This document shows positions 1-11,619 of a stretch of 64,000 bases of DNA, piece by piece. Numbering within the stretch: the stretch's first letter is position 1; each line of letters begins with the position of its first letter. The stretch is from NCBI GenBank assembly GCA_933228675.1, contig OW121741.1, positions 40,515,952 through 40,579,951 on the forward strand, written 5' to 3'. This DNA is from Stomorhina lunata (taxonomy: Eukaryota; Arthropoda; Insecta; Diptera; Rhiniidae). The translations under genes and the position numbers were made by a program. The notes below the pieces were generated by a model. That model was not told the origin of the DNA, did not search any database, and saw only the letters and a list, made by a program, of their open reading frames with translations.

Positions 1-1418
1 TTTAGATATACTTTTTCAAAAAAAATAATTCTAATACACTCGGATTTAATTTTTAATCCTATCAAGGGAAAATTTAAGTCAATTCATTTCATTACACATA
101 CCACGTAAATATTGTTGGGATTAAAGTATTTCTCTGTTCTTTTAGACATTTTATTTATTTATTAGTTGGCCTTGTCTTTGAGGTAGTCAGTCCGATCTCA
201 CACGCTTTACTCGACAAACCAAAAACAGACATCAACAATACTTAAGACTTTGTCCGAACAAAAAGTATCAACATGTAAAAGAAATAAGAACTATTTCTGG
301 CGGCACACAAATGGCACGTGAGGTCAAACTTCTGTATCGTACGTGATTTATTTCAGTAATTTTTGACGATTTAATTTTAATAAATACACGCGGAAATTTA
401 AAAGAGAGAAAGGAAATGAACAATAGGGAAAAAACTGAACTTAATGTTTCTAATTGACACGAAGAGGAAGGAAGTCAGTTCGGAATGAGTGAAATGTGAT
501 TTTAATTATAAAATAAGTTTTAAACCATTTAATGCTTAAAATACAGTTTATGACAAAGAAATATATAATGTTTCTTTTAAGGATAACTATTTCTTCAACA
601 CAATAATTTTAATGCTTTTATTTGATCCTTACTACCTGCTAGATTTCATAAGGGCAGTGTAATTTTATAAATCGCCCCCTTAATAACCCAAATCGGACAA
701 CATTAACACAAGGCTCCCAGGCCCTCAAGTTGAAAAATGCGTTTACAAGGGGACTCAATTATTTTGATCCCGGTCATGCAAGCGTTAAGCATTTCCAGTT
801 CCGGTAAAACTATATCCAATGATTCTAGATGGCATTGCGCATATTTAATAAATATATTTTTGCTAAAAATGAAAACAAATATAAAATTATCAATTTTTTT
901 CTAAAATTTCTCAAAAAACCTATACTTTTTCAAAAACCTTTGATTTTAAGTCACAGGTATTGGAATAAGGGATGAGGTATCGACCCATTTTTTACGCGAT
1001 TTTATACCTATTACATTTCTAATAAATCGCTGAAGTTCAAATTGCAAATTTCCAAAATTCGCTTAACAAAATTTTTTAAAAATATATAAAGGTCATTTGC
1101 AAATCACATGAAAAAAATCTGAAGATTGCGTCATCAAGGATAATAGGAAGATACGAACCATTTTTAACAAAATTTTATATTTTATTACTTACAGGTCTTA
1201 GATAAAAAAGTAGAAAAGTAGAAAAACTAGCATTTTTTTTGGATAAATTTGTCTATGTCGTGAAGGACATGAACGTTATAACTCAAAAACCGTTTGAGCG
1301 ATTTATAAGACATCTACTTTAAAAGAAAGCATATTAAGTCTATACTACAAATAAATGCTCATTTATTTATAAAAATTAGCCCAATAGCTCTTATTTGACA
1401 AAATCTGAAATATACACA
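1..1418. other. AT-rich non-coding stretch, no gene seen
   Basis: No open frame of useful length, no recognisable protein motif and no tandem structure. It ends where the first Helentron-like repeat begins. It may hold old, unrecognised repeats. Confidence 0.5.
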
Positions 1419-1853
1419 TTTTTATACCCACCATCAAAAATAATGGGGGGTATATTGAGATTGTCATTCCGTTTGTAATTTCCTTAATATTGTCTCAAAA
1501 ACCAAAATTGAAGTATATTCTGAGTCCTTATGAAATTCTAAGACGACTAAGCGATGTCCGTCTGTTTGTCCGTCTGTCTTTCTATCTTTTTTTCTGTCTG
1601 TCTGTCTTTCTGTATGTGGGCTCTTGTGGGCAAGATAAAACCTTAACGAAAAAATATAGGTCACTGAAGTTTGGCACAAATATTTTCCATTTCTTGGAAA
1701 ATTTTGGCATTGAAATCAGACAAAATCGGTTCACATTTGACCATAGCTCCCGTATAACCTCGTCTAGGCTAATCGCTTATTTGCTAATAAATGACAACTT
1801 ATAAAAGCTATGATGATAAAATTTGGTACATAGAAGTAAGGGTGTTTTTTTTA

Positions 1854-3077
1854 GAGGTATAGAACTTGGAATTGAAATAAAACACAAGAAAATCGTTTTA
1901 ATGTCCATCAATTTGGCTTTATTGGAAGGATAATTTTATGCCATTAATGTTTAAATATGATTTCGGGCATGTGGCCGCCGCGGCTGGCTCGAAAGCCAAT
2001 TCTACAGGTCCAATTTTCAACTACTTTTTCGAGCATATGGGGCCGTATGTTGACAATAACGCCACGAATGTTGGCTTCCAAGTCCCCTAACGTTTCTGGT
2101 TTGTTGGCGTAGACGAGCGACTTCACATATCCCCAAAGAAAATAATCCAGTGGTGTCAAATCGCACGATCTTGGTGGCCAATTGACAAGTCCATTCCGCG
2201 AAATTATGCGCTCATCGAATGTTTCCTTCAATAAATCAATTTTGACGTGCGCTGTGTGGCATGTAGCGCCGTCTTGTTGGAACCACGACTCATCCACATT
2301 CATGCCATCCAATTGGGGAACAAAATAGTCGGTTATCATGGCTCTATACCGGTCTCCATTTATGGTAACTGACTCTCCAGCATTATTTCGGAAGAAGTAT
2401 GGCCCAATGACTCCACCAGCCCATAGAGCACACCAAACAGTCAGTTTTTGTGGATGTAATGGCGTCTCAAGGGTCTCATGTGGATTCTCTTCACTCTAAA
2501 TGCGGCAATTTTGCTTGTTGACGTAGCCATTCAACCAAAAATGAGCCTCATCACTGAACAAAATTCGCGATGAAAATCAGCATCGAGATCAATCTCATTT
2601 TCGGCCCATACACCAAAATCACGACGCATTGCACGGTCTCGCGGCTTTAATTCTTGCACAAGCTGGATCTTGTACGGTCACAAGCCAAGATCTTTGCGCA
2701 AAATCTTCCATAAAGTTGATGGACAAAGCTCCAATTGCTGTGCACGGTGGCGAATCGATTCATTCGGGTCCTCTTCAACACTTTGCTCTACAGCGGCAAT
2801 TATTTCTTCGGTGCGCACTGTTCGACGTCGCTGCGGATGCGTATTATCACATAGAGTAAACGTAGTGCGAAAACGATCCATGGTTAACCGAATTAATTGC
2901 TCTGATGGACGATTATGTCGACCATAAAATGGACGGATCTTGCGACGATTTGCAAGCGTTGTTCTTTTGTCAACCTGTTCATGATGAAATGGCAAACTAA
3001 ACTAAATATTAATCACTTGACAGCTGACAAAATGGCCGCCAGTTAAAAAAGTGATGCCAACTTAAAGTTCTATACCT
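1854..3077 (-). mobile_element. rosa-type (DD41D) mariner-related transposon, copy 1
   Basis: Terminal inverted repeats of 13 bp, AGGTATAGAACTT at 1855-1867 and its reverse complement at 3065-3077, are bounded by TA on both sides (1852-1853, 3078-3079). The element interrupts the surrounding Helentron-like repeat: the flanks align to the uninterrupted copy around 4060-4130. At about 1.22 kb it is full length for this superfamily. It moves by cut and paste into TA. It encodes one decayed transposase on the minus strand. Its ends are unlike those of the other DD41D copies in the window, so it is a separate lineage. Confidence 0.88.
1944..2995 (-). pseudogene. DD41D transposase pseudogene (rosa-like)
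   Basis: The minus-strand product reads from an N-terminal helix-turn-helix region (about 105 residues, 2995-2678) through the catalytic core to the C-terminus at 1944. The first catalytic Asp lies in SDEAHFWLNGY, the second in WFQQDGATCHTA, and the third in LTPLDYFLWG, 42 residues after the second; that is DD41D spacing. Damage seen: an in-frame TGA at 2678-2680, a one-base frameshift near 2570, and a TAG at 2496-2498 where relatives have Trp. About 350 residues would be normal, and essentially all of that span remains, so the copy decayed by point changes rather than deletion. It cannot make active transposase. Confidence 0.88.
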
Positions 3078-5953
3078 TAATAAAAATTTCATCAAAATCG
3101 GTTCACATTTAACCATAGCTCCCATACAAAAAACGTACGGAAACAGCCTAAATTCCACCTGAAATACTCTTAAATGCCAATAAATGATAAACTGTAAAAG
3201 CTTTAGCCACTAAATTTAGCACAAGGAAGTCTGCTGTTCATGTCAACCAATATGCAAAATTTTGTCACAATCGGTCACCATTTGACCATAGCTCCCATAT
3301 AAAAAACTTACGGAAACACAAAAACACAAAAAGAAAAGGGGATTTATGTCCGTCTGTCCGTCAGATAAAAGCGCGATAGCGCCTTAACTACAACAGCTAG
3401 AGAGACAAAATTGTACACAAATATTTTTGATATGTAACAAAAGTTGTGTACTGAAAATGGGCGAAATCGGTTTACATTAAATTAGAGCTCCCCGGGAAGC
3501 ACATGAATGCTGTTAAATTGAATACAATTGTATTTGACTATAGCTTTCAAATAAAAAATACTCCCGGAAACCAAAAAAAATGTAGCAAAGGCCAGTTAAA
3601 AAGTATTAAATTAAAAACTATGATAGCTGTGGCCACTAAATTTTGCACAAATAAGCTTTATATAAATACCAACCAGTGTGTGAAATTTTATTACAATCGG
3701 TCATTATTAGGCTATAATTTTGATATGTATAAAGCATCCCCTTTTTATATCTACAACCAAAAAGAATGGGGAGTATATTGAGATTGTCATTCCGTTTGTA
3801 ATTTGTAATATTGGCTCAAAAATCAAAAACGATATATATTCTGAATCTGATATCCTGTCTGTCCGTCTGTCTGTCTGTCTGTTGAAATCACGATAACACC
3901 TAAACGAAAGGAGCTAGCTCACTGAACCATTCTTCATCTAAGAGAAAATTTTGGTATTGAAATTGGGCAAAATCCATTAACATTTGACCATAGCTCCCGT
4001 ATAACCTCGCCTACGCTAATCGCTTATTTGCTAATAAATAACAAACTATAATAGCTATGATGATAAAATTTGGTATATAGAAGTTTTTCATAAGCCTTAT
4101 ACAGCGTGTAAAATTTCATCAAAATCGGTTCACATTTAATCATAGCTCCCATACAAAAAACTTACGAGGTGGTCTTATGTCGGTACCAACGAGTGTGCGA
4201 AATTTTGTTACAATCGGTCACCATTTGACCATAGCTCCCATATAAAAAACTTACGGAAACACAAAAACACAAAAGGGGTTTTATGTCCGTCTTTCCGTCA
4301 GATAAAAACGCGATAGTTCCTTAACTGCAAGAGCTAGAGAGACAAAATTTAGCAAAAGTATTTTCGATATGTTATAGAAATTGTGTGCTGAAAATGGGTA
4401 AAATCGGTTCACATTTAGTTAGAGCTCCCATATAACCCTGCCCCGGGAATCACATTTATGCTAATAAATTATATAAAATTTTAAAATCTATGACTACTAA
4501 ATTTAGAATAGAGAAGTTTTATGCAACTTTTAGTCAGTACGTCAAATTTTAAAGGAATCGGTCCATTTTTGACCATAGCTTTCATATAAAAACCGCTCCC
4601 GGTAACCACTAAAATGCCACAAACGCCAGCTAAAAGCTATTAAATTATAAACTATGTCAGCTATGGCCACTAAATTTTGCACAAATAAACTTTATACTAA
4701 TACCAGCCAGTATATTAAATTTTGTAACAATCGGTCAACATTTGACTGTAGTTCTTATATATATAACATCCCCTTTTTATATCTACAATCAAAAAGGTAA
4801 ATACTTGGGAAACCACTTAGATACTTTTAAATGTTGAATTATAGTTACTATACCACTGCAACCGAATTTAGTCCAAATATATTACCAACAATACCACATT
4901 TGGTCAACATTATGAATTAGCTGCACTCTCTTAAAACTTGATGGTGGGTATACTAGATTCGGCACCGCCGAATATAACACTCTTACTTGTTATATATCCA
5001 ATCAAAAAGATTCGGAGGTACAAGCAGCATATTATGATTGCACCAATGTCCAGACTTTATATACGGTAGATGCATTAGGAACTCCTAACAAAATGTATGG
5101 ACCTGTCGTATTACTAACATCATGTTTATCCTAACTAAACATTAAGCTTAACGATAAGCATTTAACGACTTATTAATGTAAAACCATACCAGGTTACGAT
5201 ACTGAATTTTGTTCAAAGTAAATACTAAGGAAACCATTTACATACTTTTAAATGTTGAACTATAAAGCTCCTACAACCGAATTTAGTCCAAATATTTTAC
5301 TAACAGACCAACTAGCGTAACAACTTTTTTGGAATTTGGTTCACATTTTGAATTAGCTGCACCCTCGTAGATATATGAGAGATATTTCTAAATTTAGCAC
5401 AATTTGATGGTGGGTATACAAGATTCGGCACAGCCGAATATAACACTCTTACTTGTTATATCTACAATCAGGAAGATTCGGAGGTAGAATCAGCATATTA
5501 AGATTGCACCTAGGAAATAAGATAGCTATTTATCAATGTCCAGACTTCACTTCAGACTACGGTAGATACATTAGGAACTCCTAACAAAATACATGGACCT
5601 GTCGTCTTACTATCAACATGTATATCCTAACTAAATTTTAAGCTAAACGAAAAGTATTTAGCAGATTTTTAATGCTAACCTATACCCGATTATGAAATTT
5701 AATTTTATGCAAAGTAAGTGCTAGGGAAACCACTTAGAAACTTTCAAATATAATATATATAACTAAAAAGCTACTGCAATCGAATTTAGTCCAAATATAT
5801 TACCAACGAGCTTAACAATTTCTTTTCGAATTTGGTCCTAATTTTGAATTAGCTGCACCCTCGTAGATATATGAGATATTTTTCTAAATTTAATACAACT
5901 TGATGGTGGGTATATAAGATTCGGCACAGCCGAATAAAACACTCTTACTTGTT

Positions 5954-6450
5954 TTTTTTTTATGAATTAATACAAAAATACATAAACTTTACAAAAACTT
6001 ATTTGAGTTTCTTAATGCACCAAAATTTATTAGCCACCCTGTATTAAGCCCTAATTTTATGGATTTAAGTTTTGTTGTTGAAGTAGAATATTTGGCAAAA
6101 TAAATTCTCTTTTAAATCTTTATCAGAGTAATGCTATAATATGTATAAAGCAATCACTTAAATTTTGACTATTTTGTAGATGTAGGAACAATTCTAATAT
6201 ATTTTATATTATGAACTGCCGTAATCATGTTAGACAATTTTAAGGGTTCTTAATAATGAAAAGTTTTGACTATAGTTATATTAAAATTACAAAGCAATCA
6301 CGCTTGTATGCATATCATTATGTGATATTTAACCCTTTGATGACCATTGTTAACTATTGGAAACATATGAAAAAATTTTACCTTAATTTTAATTTTTCTA
6401 ATCCATCAAGATATCACCAAAATGGCCTTGATGCAAATAAACGTATTTTA
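5954..6450. other. AT-rich spacer between opposed Helentron-like arrays
   Basis: Separates two family 1 arrays that converge on it with their 3' hairpin ends. No convincing gene; the one 67-codon frame here is low-complexity and AT-driven. Confidence 0.5.
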
Positions 6451-8048
6451 AACAAGTAAGAGTGTTTTATTCGGCTGTGCCGAATTTTATATACCCATCA
6501 AGTTGTGTTAAATTTAGAAATATCTTTCATATATCTACGAGGGTGCAGCTAATTTAAAATGTGGACCGAATTCGAAAAAAGTTGTAACGCTAGTTGGTAT
6601 TGTTAGTAAAATATTTGGACTAAATTCGGTTGTAGTAGCTTTATAGTTCAACATTTTAAAGTATCTAAGTGATTTCTTTAGTATTTACTTTACACAAAAT
6701 TTAATCTCATAACCAGGTATAGTTTAGCATTAATAATCTGTTAAATACTTTTCGTTTAGCTTAATATTTAGTTAGGATAAACATGTTGATAGTAACACGA
6801 GTTGCTAATGCATCTACCTTATATAAAGGTTGGATATTGATTGATAGCTATCTAATTTCCTTGCTGCAATCTTAATATGCCGATTGTACCTTCGAATCTT
6901 TTTGATTGTAGATATAACAAGTAAGAGTGTTATATTCGGCTGAGCCGAATCTTATATACCCACCATGAAGTTGTATTAAATTTAGAAATATCTCTCATAT
7001 ATCTACGACGGTGCAGCTAATTAAAAATGTGGACTAAATTCGAAAAAAAAATGTAACGCTAATTGGTATTGTTGGTAAAATATTTGGACTAAATTCGGTT
7101 GCAGTAGCTTTATAGTTCAACATTTAAAAATATCTTAGTGGTTTCCCTAGTGTTTACTATGATCAAAATTCGGGTTCATAACCGGGTATAGTTTTAATTA
7201 ATAATGCTTACAAAGTAGTTAGGCTAAATATCTTAATATTAATACAGGTCCATATATTTTGTTAGGAGTTCCTGCATCCACCATATATAAAGTGTGGACT
7301 GAACATTGATCGATAGCAATGCATGCAATCTTAATATACTGAATGTACCACCAAATTTTTTTGATGGTGGGTATAAAAAGAGGATGTTGACCGATAATCA
7401 CAAAATTTTATATGGTATTTAGATAACTTAAAAGCTTTTAACTGGCCTTTGCTACATTTTTTGTTTTTTTTGTTTTTGGTTTTCGGGAGTTTTTTTTATA
7501 CTGTCAAATATGAACTGATTCCTATAAAATTTGATATACTGACCAATAGTTGCATAAAACTTCTCTATTCTAAATTTAGTCGTCATAGCCATTACAATTG
7601 TGTTCAATTTATCAGCATTCATGTATTTCCCGGGGCGGGGTTATATGGGCGCTCTAACTAAATGTGAACCGATTTCGCCCATTTTCAACACACAACTTTT
7701 TCAAGATATCGAAAATACTTTTGTAGAATTTTGTTTCTCTAGCTCTTTTTGTTAAGGCGCTGTCGCGCTTTTATCTGACAGACAGACGGACATAAACCCA
7801 ATTTTCCTTTTGTATTTTTGTGTTTCCGTAAGTTTTTATATGGGAGCTATGGTCAAATTGTGACCGCTTGTAACAAAATTTTGCACACTGACTTGGCATA
7901 AGACATCCTTGTGCTAAATTTAGTGGTTATATCTGTTATAGTTTTAGATTTATTGGCATTTAAGTGCATTTTAGGTGAAATTTAGGCTGTTTCCGTAAGT
8001 TTTTTGTTTTTTGTATATGCTGCCTAGGACTTATGTAAAACTTATAAA

Positions 8049-8956
8049 GGGTGGTTAAATTGTAAGGGCCGATGTTGAATGTGAACCACACCTAAACGCC
8101 ACGTTTTTTTTCCGAATTTTATTTGACATTTCTCTATCTCAGACTTACTCAATTTTAACCATGGAGAGATACACAATCCAACAACGGGTTAAAGTTATCC
8201 AGACTTATGTATTATGAAAATGGGCCTTCAAATCAAAATGCATATCGGTACATTTTCACCTCAGTGGATTCGTCAATAAAAAGAATTGCCGAATTTGGAC
8301 AAATGAGATTCCAAGAGTGATTGTCGAAAAACCAATGCACCCACTAAGAGTGACTGTTTGGTGCTGTTTATGGGCTGACGACATCATCGACCCGTATTTT
8401 TTCCAAAATGAGGCCGGTCAGGCAGTTACTGTGAATGGTGTTCGCTATCGTGAGATGATAACAAACTTTTTATGGCCCGAATTGGAAGATATGGATGTGG
8501 ACGATATGTGGTTTCAGCAGGACGGTGCCACTTGCCACACAGCTAACGAAACAATGGCTCTTTTGCGCAACAAATTCAGTGGCCGCGTTATCTCACGTAA
8601 TGGCGATGTCAATTGGCCGCCAAGATCATGTGATTTGACACCGTTGGACTTTTTTCTTTGGGGTTATTTGAAAGAAAAGGTGTACGTCGATAAGCCAGTA
8701 ACAATTCAAGAGCTAAAGGATGAGATAATTCGGCACCTTAACGACATAGAACCTCCATTATTCCTCAGGGTAATCGAAAATTTGGTCCATCGGATGGAGG
8801 TGTGCCGCCGTGGTCGCGGCACCTATTTGGCCAATATTTTGTTCCATACATAATTGAGTAATACCAATATATCATAATAAAATAAAATTACAATAAGTTC
8901 CTAAATAGTTTGTGTGTTATTCAAAATCAACATCGGCCCTTGAAATTTAACCACCC
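8049..8956 (+). mobile_element. rosa-type DD41D transposon, internally deleted copy 2
   Basis: Inverted repeats of about 30 bp (8049-8078 and 8927-8956) begin GGGTGGTTAAAT and share the block AAGGGCCGATGTTGA. TA lies just outside both. At about 0.9 kb it is some 0.35 kb short because the first half of the coding region is deleted. It is inserted in a family 1 Helentron-like repeat. The termini differ from copies 1 and 3. The long, well-matched inverted repeats suggest a younger insertion than copies 1 and 3, or mobilisation in trans. Confidence 0.9.
8161..8853 (+). pseudogene. DD41D transposase, deleted N-terminal half
   Basis: ATG at 8161 starts MERYTIQQRVKVIQTY, a typical N-terminus for these transposases. 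The frame shifts within 50 bases. Near 8249 the sequence jumps from the YYENGPSNQNAYR region straight to HFHLSGFVNKKNCRIW, removing most of the DNA-binding domain and the first catalytic Asp. From 8317 to 8853 a 178-residue frame is intact: second Asp in WFQQDGATCHTA, third Asp in LTPLDFFLWG (42 residues on), and a complete C-terminus. The ATG at the head of this frame is internal. It cannot be catalytic without the first Asp. Confidence 0.9.
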
Positions 8957-9942
8957 GATATATACCAAATTGTATCATCATAGCTAATATAATTTGTCAT
9001 TTATTAGCAAATAAGCGATTAATCTAGACGAGGTTAAATGGAAGCTATGGTCAAATGTGAACCGATTTTGCCCGATTTCAATAACAAAATTTTCTGAGAA
9101 ATGAAGAATATTTGTGATAAATTTGAGTGACCTATGTCCTTTCGTTAAGATTTTGTCGTGCCGACAACAGACAGACAGACGGACATCGCTCAGTAGCCTT
9201 AGAATTTCATAAGGATTCAGAATATACTTCAATTTTGGTTTTTGAGCTAATATTGAGGAAATTACAAATGGAATGACAATCTCAATATACCCGCCATTCT
9301 TTTTGATGGTGGGTATAAAAAGGGGATGTTATATATAAGTATATAATAATTATCAAAAAATAACAAATTTGTATAAGAATTATAGCCAAATTTTGACCGA
9401 TTGTATCAAAATTTTACGCACTGTCTGGTATTTATATGAAGCTTATTTTTGCAAAATTTAGTGGCCATAGCTGTCATAGTCTCTAATTTAATAGCTTCTA
9501 ACTGGCCTTTGCTACATTTTTTTTTTTTGGTTTCCGGGAGTGTTTTTTATATGAAAGCTATAGTCAAATATAGACCGATTCCTATAAAATTTAATATACT
9601 GACCAATAGTTGCTTCTCTATTTTAAATTTGGTCGTCATAGCTATTATAATTGTACTCAATTTATCATTTTTTATGTGTTTCCCTTTTATAGGGGAGCTC
9701 TAACTAAATGCGAACCATTTAGCTCAATTTCGGTACACAACTTTTTAAAAATATCGAAAATACTTTTGTGCATTCTTTCGTTAAGGTTTTATCGTGCCGA
9801 CAACAGACAGAGAGATGGACATCGCTTAATCGTCTTAGAATTTCATAAGCATTTAGAATATACATCACTTTTGGTTTTTGGGTCAATATCAAGGGAATTA
9901 CAAACGGAATGACAATTTCAATATACCCCCATTCTTTTTCAT

Positions 9943-10218
9943 CTTCTTCTGTTATCCTTGACTCCCAGTGGAGCATAGGGCCTCAACCATCCTTTTATAT
10001 CGAACTCTATTGCGAGATGTTAGGCATACATCATTCCATGAATAGTTTGCTGCTTGTAACTCCGCATTAATTGACCTTCTCCACGTTCTAGCAGGTGCAC
10101 CAACACGACGGCCGCTTCCTTGTGGATACCAACGAAGCGCTTGTCGAGCAATGTATTTGGTATTTGGCCTTCGAAGTGTGTGGCCTATCCATCGCCATTT
10201 CCGTTGACATAGGAATTT
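9943..10218 (-). mobile_element. 5'-truncated RTE-like non-LTR retrotransposon insertion
   Basis: The fragment is flanked by a 9-bp target-site duplication CTTTTTCAT (9934-9942 and 10219-10227). It sits in a family 1 Helentron-like 5' end whose undisturbed form reads CTTTTTGATGG. The retrotransposon's 3' end lies at the left (minus strand), with a very short tail, ATAACAGAAGAAG, directly after the stop codon. A tiny 3' UTR of simple repeats is typical of the RTE clade. Only the last 276 bp or so of the element was copied. Confidence 0.85.
9952..10218 (-). pseudogene. C-terminus of an RTE-type reverse transcriptase ORF
   Basis: An uninterrupted C-terminal segment of about 88 residues, ending at a TAA at 9952-9954. 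It contains KWRWIGHTLRRP, IARQALRWYPQGSGRR, a Pro/Thr-Trp-Arg-Arg stretch and the ending VEALCSTGSQG. These are landmarks of the carboxy end of RTE-like LINE proteins. No catalytic domain is present. There are no stops inside, so the insertion is fairly recent, but it was dead on arrival because of 5' truncation. Confidence 0.85.
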
Positions 10219-10333
10219 CTTTTTCATGGTGGGTATAATAAAGAAAATCTTGCTAGGAATCAAATAAGAAAGTAAACCATATCTTTTCCTAAATATAATT
10301 GTTATAAAGCAGATTTTAAAAGGTACGATAATA

Positions 10334-11619
10334 AAAGGTGGCGCAAAAATAAACTTCCGACGTTTTTGGCTGTAATTAAAAAAAAAAATGAAAGACTTTG
10401 ATTCTTCTTGTGGATTATTTTTATTTGGTCTTTTAATTTTTTTTACATCAAGTCAAGAATATGATGTCGCCGCCACAGTTGATTGTCATTTGAGCCCTTT
10501 TTATGGCATTTTCCATCACTTTGGCCAAAATTTCCGGCGATAGGTCCTCAAATTCTTGACGGATATTGTCTTTAAGAGCTGCAAGAGTCTGAGGCTTGTT
10601 GACATAAACCCGCGACTTCAAAAAGCCCCACAAAAAGAAGTCTGCAGCGGTCAAATCAGGCGATCTTGCTGGTCAGTGCTAATCGCCAAAACGGGGAATT
10701 AGGCGCCCGGAAAATGCATCCTTCAGCATATCGGTTGTGGCACGTGCAGTGTGTGCCGTTACACCGTCCTGTTGGAACCACATGTTTTCCAATCCCAATT
10801 CATCAAGTTGCGGCAAAAAGAACTCGTTAATCATTGCTCTGTAGCGCTCATCATTCACAGAAACCGTTTTTTCTTCGAAGAAAAAAGGTCCGATGACTAC
10901 TCCAGGGAAAAAAGCATACAATACAGTGACTTTGTAATGGCTCTTCGTGGGTTACACGAGGATTTTCAGTGCCTCAGAAGCGTAAATTTTGCTTATTTAC
11001 ATACCCGCTTAGATGGAAATGGGCCTCATCATTCATGATTATTTTTGATGAAAAATCATCTTCCTCTTGGTGGTGATTAAGGATGGCTTGAGCGTATGTT
11101 AGACGCGATTGGCGGTCAGCAGCTAACAGCTGATGTACCGTCTGGAGTTTGTACGGAAACATCTTCAAATCTTTTACCAAAATTCGCTGTAAGACCGTCG
11201 ACTGATACCCATTTGCGTGGCACGTCGTCTGGTCGACGGCGCTTCCATAACATCCTTGGCTACAGCAGCAATATTCTCTGCAGGACGGCTACTCCGGGGT
11301 TCGCCACACCTGGTAGCATCTCGTGTTGTGCCGGTCTCTTCGAGGCGAGCGGCTACACGTCGCAGGGTTTCACCAGTAGGCGTTGGACGGCCAGAAAATC
11401 TGCGACGAAATTCACGTTGTGCCAAAGTCACCGACCGATTATTGGTCAAATAAATAGTCACCAATATTCCGCGTTCTGGAGCAGTGTAGCGTAACATTGT
11501 TTATTAACGTGTATTTCGCAAGTGTTTACTACACAAATGTCAAAACAGAATTGACATAAGGGGCCAATCGCAACATTTATAGCATTTTCTGATAGGAGGA
11601 TTACTTTTGCGCCACCTTG
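10334..11619 (-). mobile_element. rosa-type DD41D transposon, full-length copy 3
   Basis: The ends read AAGGTGGCGCAAAA at 10335 and its reverse complement up to 11618, with TA just outside (10332-10333, 11620-11621). About 1.29 kb, the full size for this group. The inverted-repeat sequence differs from copies 1 and 2, giving a third DD41D lineage. It contains one transposase pseudogene on the minus strand. Confidence 0.87.
10448..11497 (-). pseudogene. DD41D transposase pseudogene, copy 3
   Basis: Reads from 11497 (MLRYTAPERGIL..., helix-turn-helix region with LAQREFRRRFSGRPTP) to 10448. First Asp in MNDEAHFHLSGYVNKQN, second in WFQQDGVTAHTA, third in LTAADFFLWG, again 42 residues apart. Damage: a frame change near 11175, a TGA in place of Trp after NKQNLRF, a further frame change near 10925, and two nonsense codons (TAG and TGA) just before PARSPDLTAAD. 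The opposite-strand open frames over 11096-11494 are shadows of this gene. Confidence 0.87.

Larger units (their letters stand above)
1419..5953 (+). mobile_element. Helentron-like (DINE-1/mini-me) array, family 1
   Basis: Non-coding rolling-circle-type repeat. The 5' end carries TATACCCACCATCAA. The 3' end carries its exact inverse TTGATGGTGGGTATA, then the hairpin TTCGGCACAGCCGAA (TTCGGCACCGCCGAA in the first unit), then CTTACTTGTT. Inside are a GTCY proto-microsatellite (about 1556-1615 and again near 3860) and a short TA tract, the two hallmarks of dipteran mini-me elements. A second 5' start lies near 3746. Three successive 3' termini end near 4990, 5455 and 5952, so the 3' part is tandemly multimerised at about 470-500 bp spacing. 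A DD41D transposon sits inside at 1854-3077. No coding potential. Structure is seen directly; the Helentron/HINE assignment is from family knowledge. Confidence 0.8.
6451..10240 (-). mobile_element. Helentron-like array, family 1, reverse orientation
   Basis: Starts with AACAAGTAAGAG, the reverse complement of the 3' end, with hairpins near 6469 and 6935 (two tandem 3' termini about 466 bp apart). It continues through sequence matching copy 1 (for example TATGGGAGCTATGGTCAAAT and the GTCY tract near 7780). 5' starts with TTGATGGTGGGTATAAAA lie at about 7361, 9305 and 10225. Two later insertions interrupt it: a DD41D element (8049-8956) and an RTE-like fragment (9943-10218). Non-coding. Confidence 0.8.

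Noticed and set aside
1490..1804. 104-codon frame resembling frames at 34383-34613, 48957-49208 and 9232-8984
   Set aside because: Recurs because it spans the GTCY region of Helentron-like repeats; the other copies are shifted or stopped and no domain is visible.
11096..11494. 132-codon plus-strand frame
   Set aside because: Shadow of the DD41D transposase pseudogene on the minus strand.
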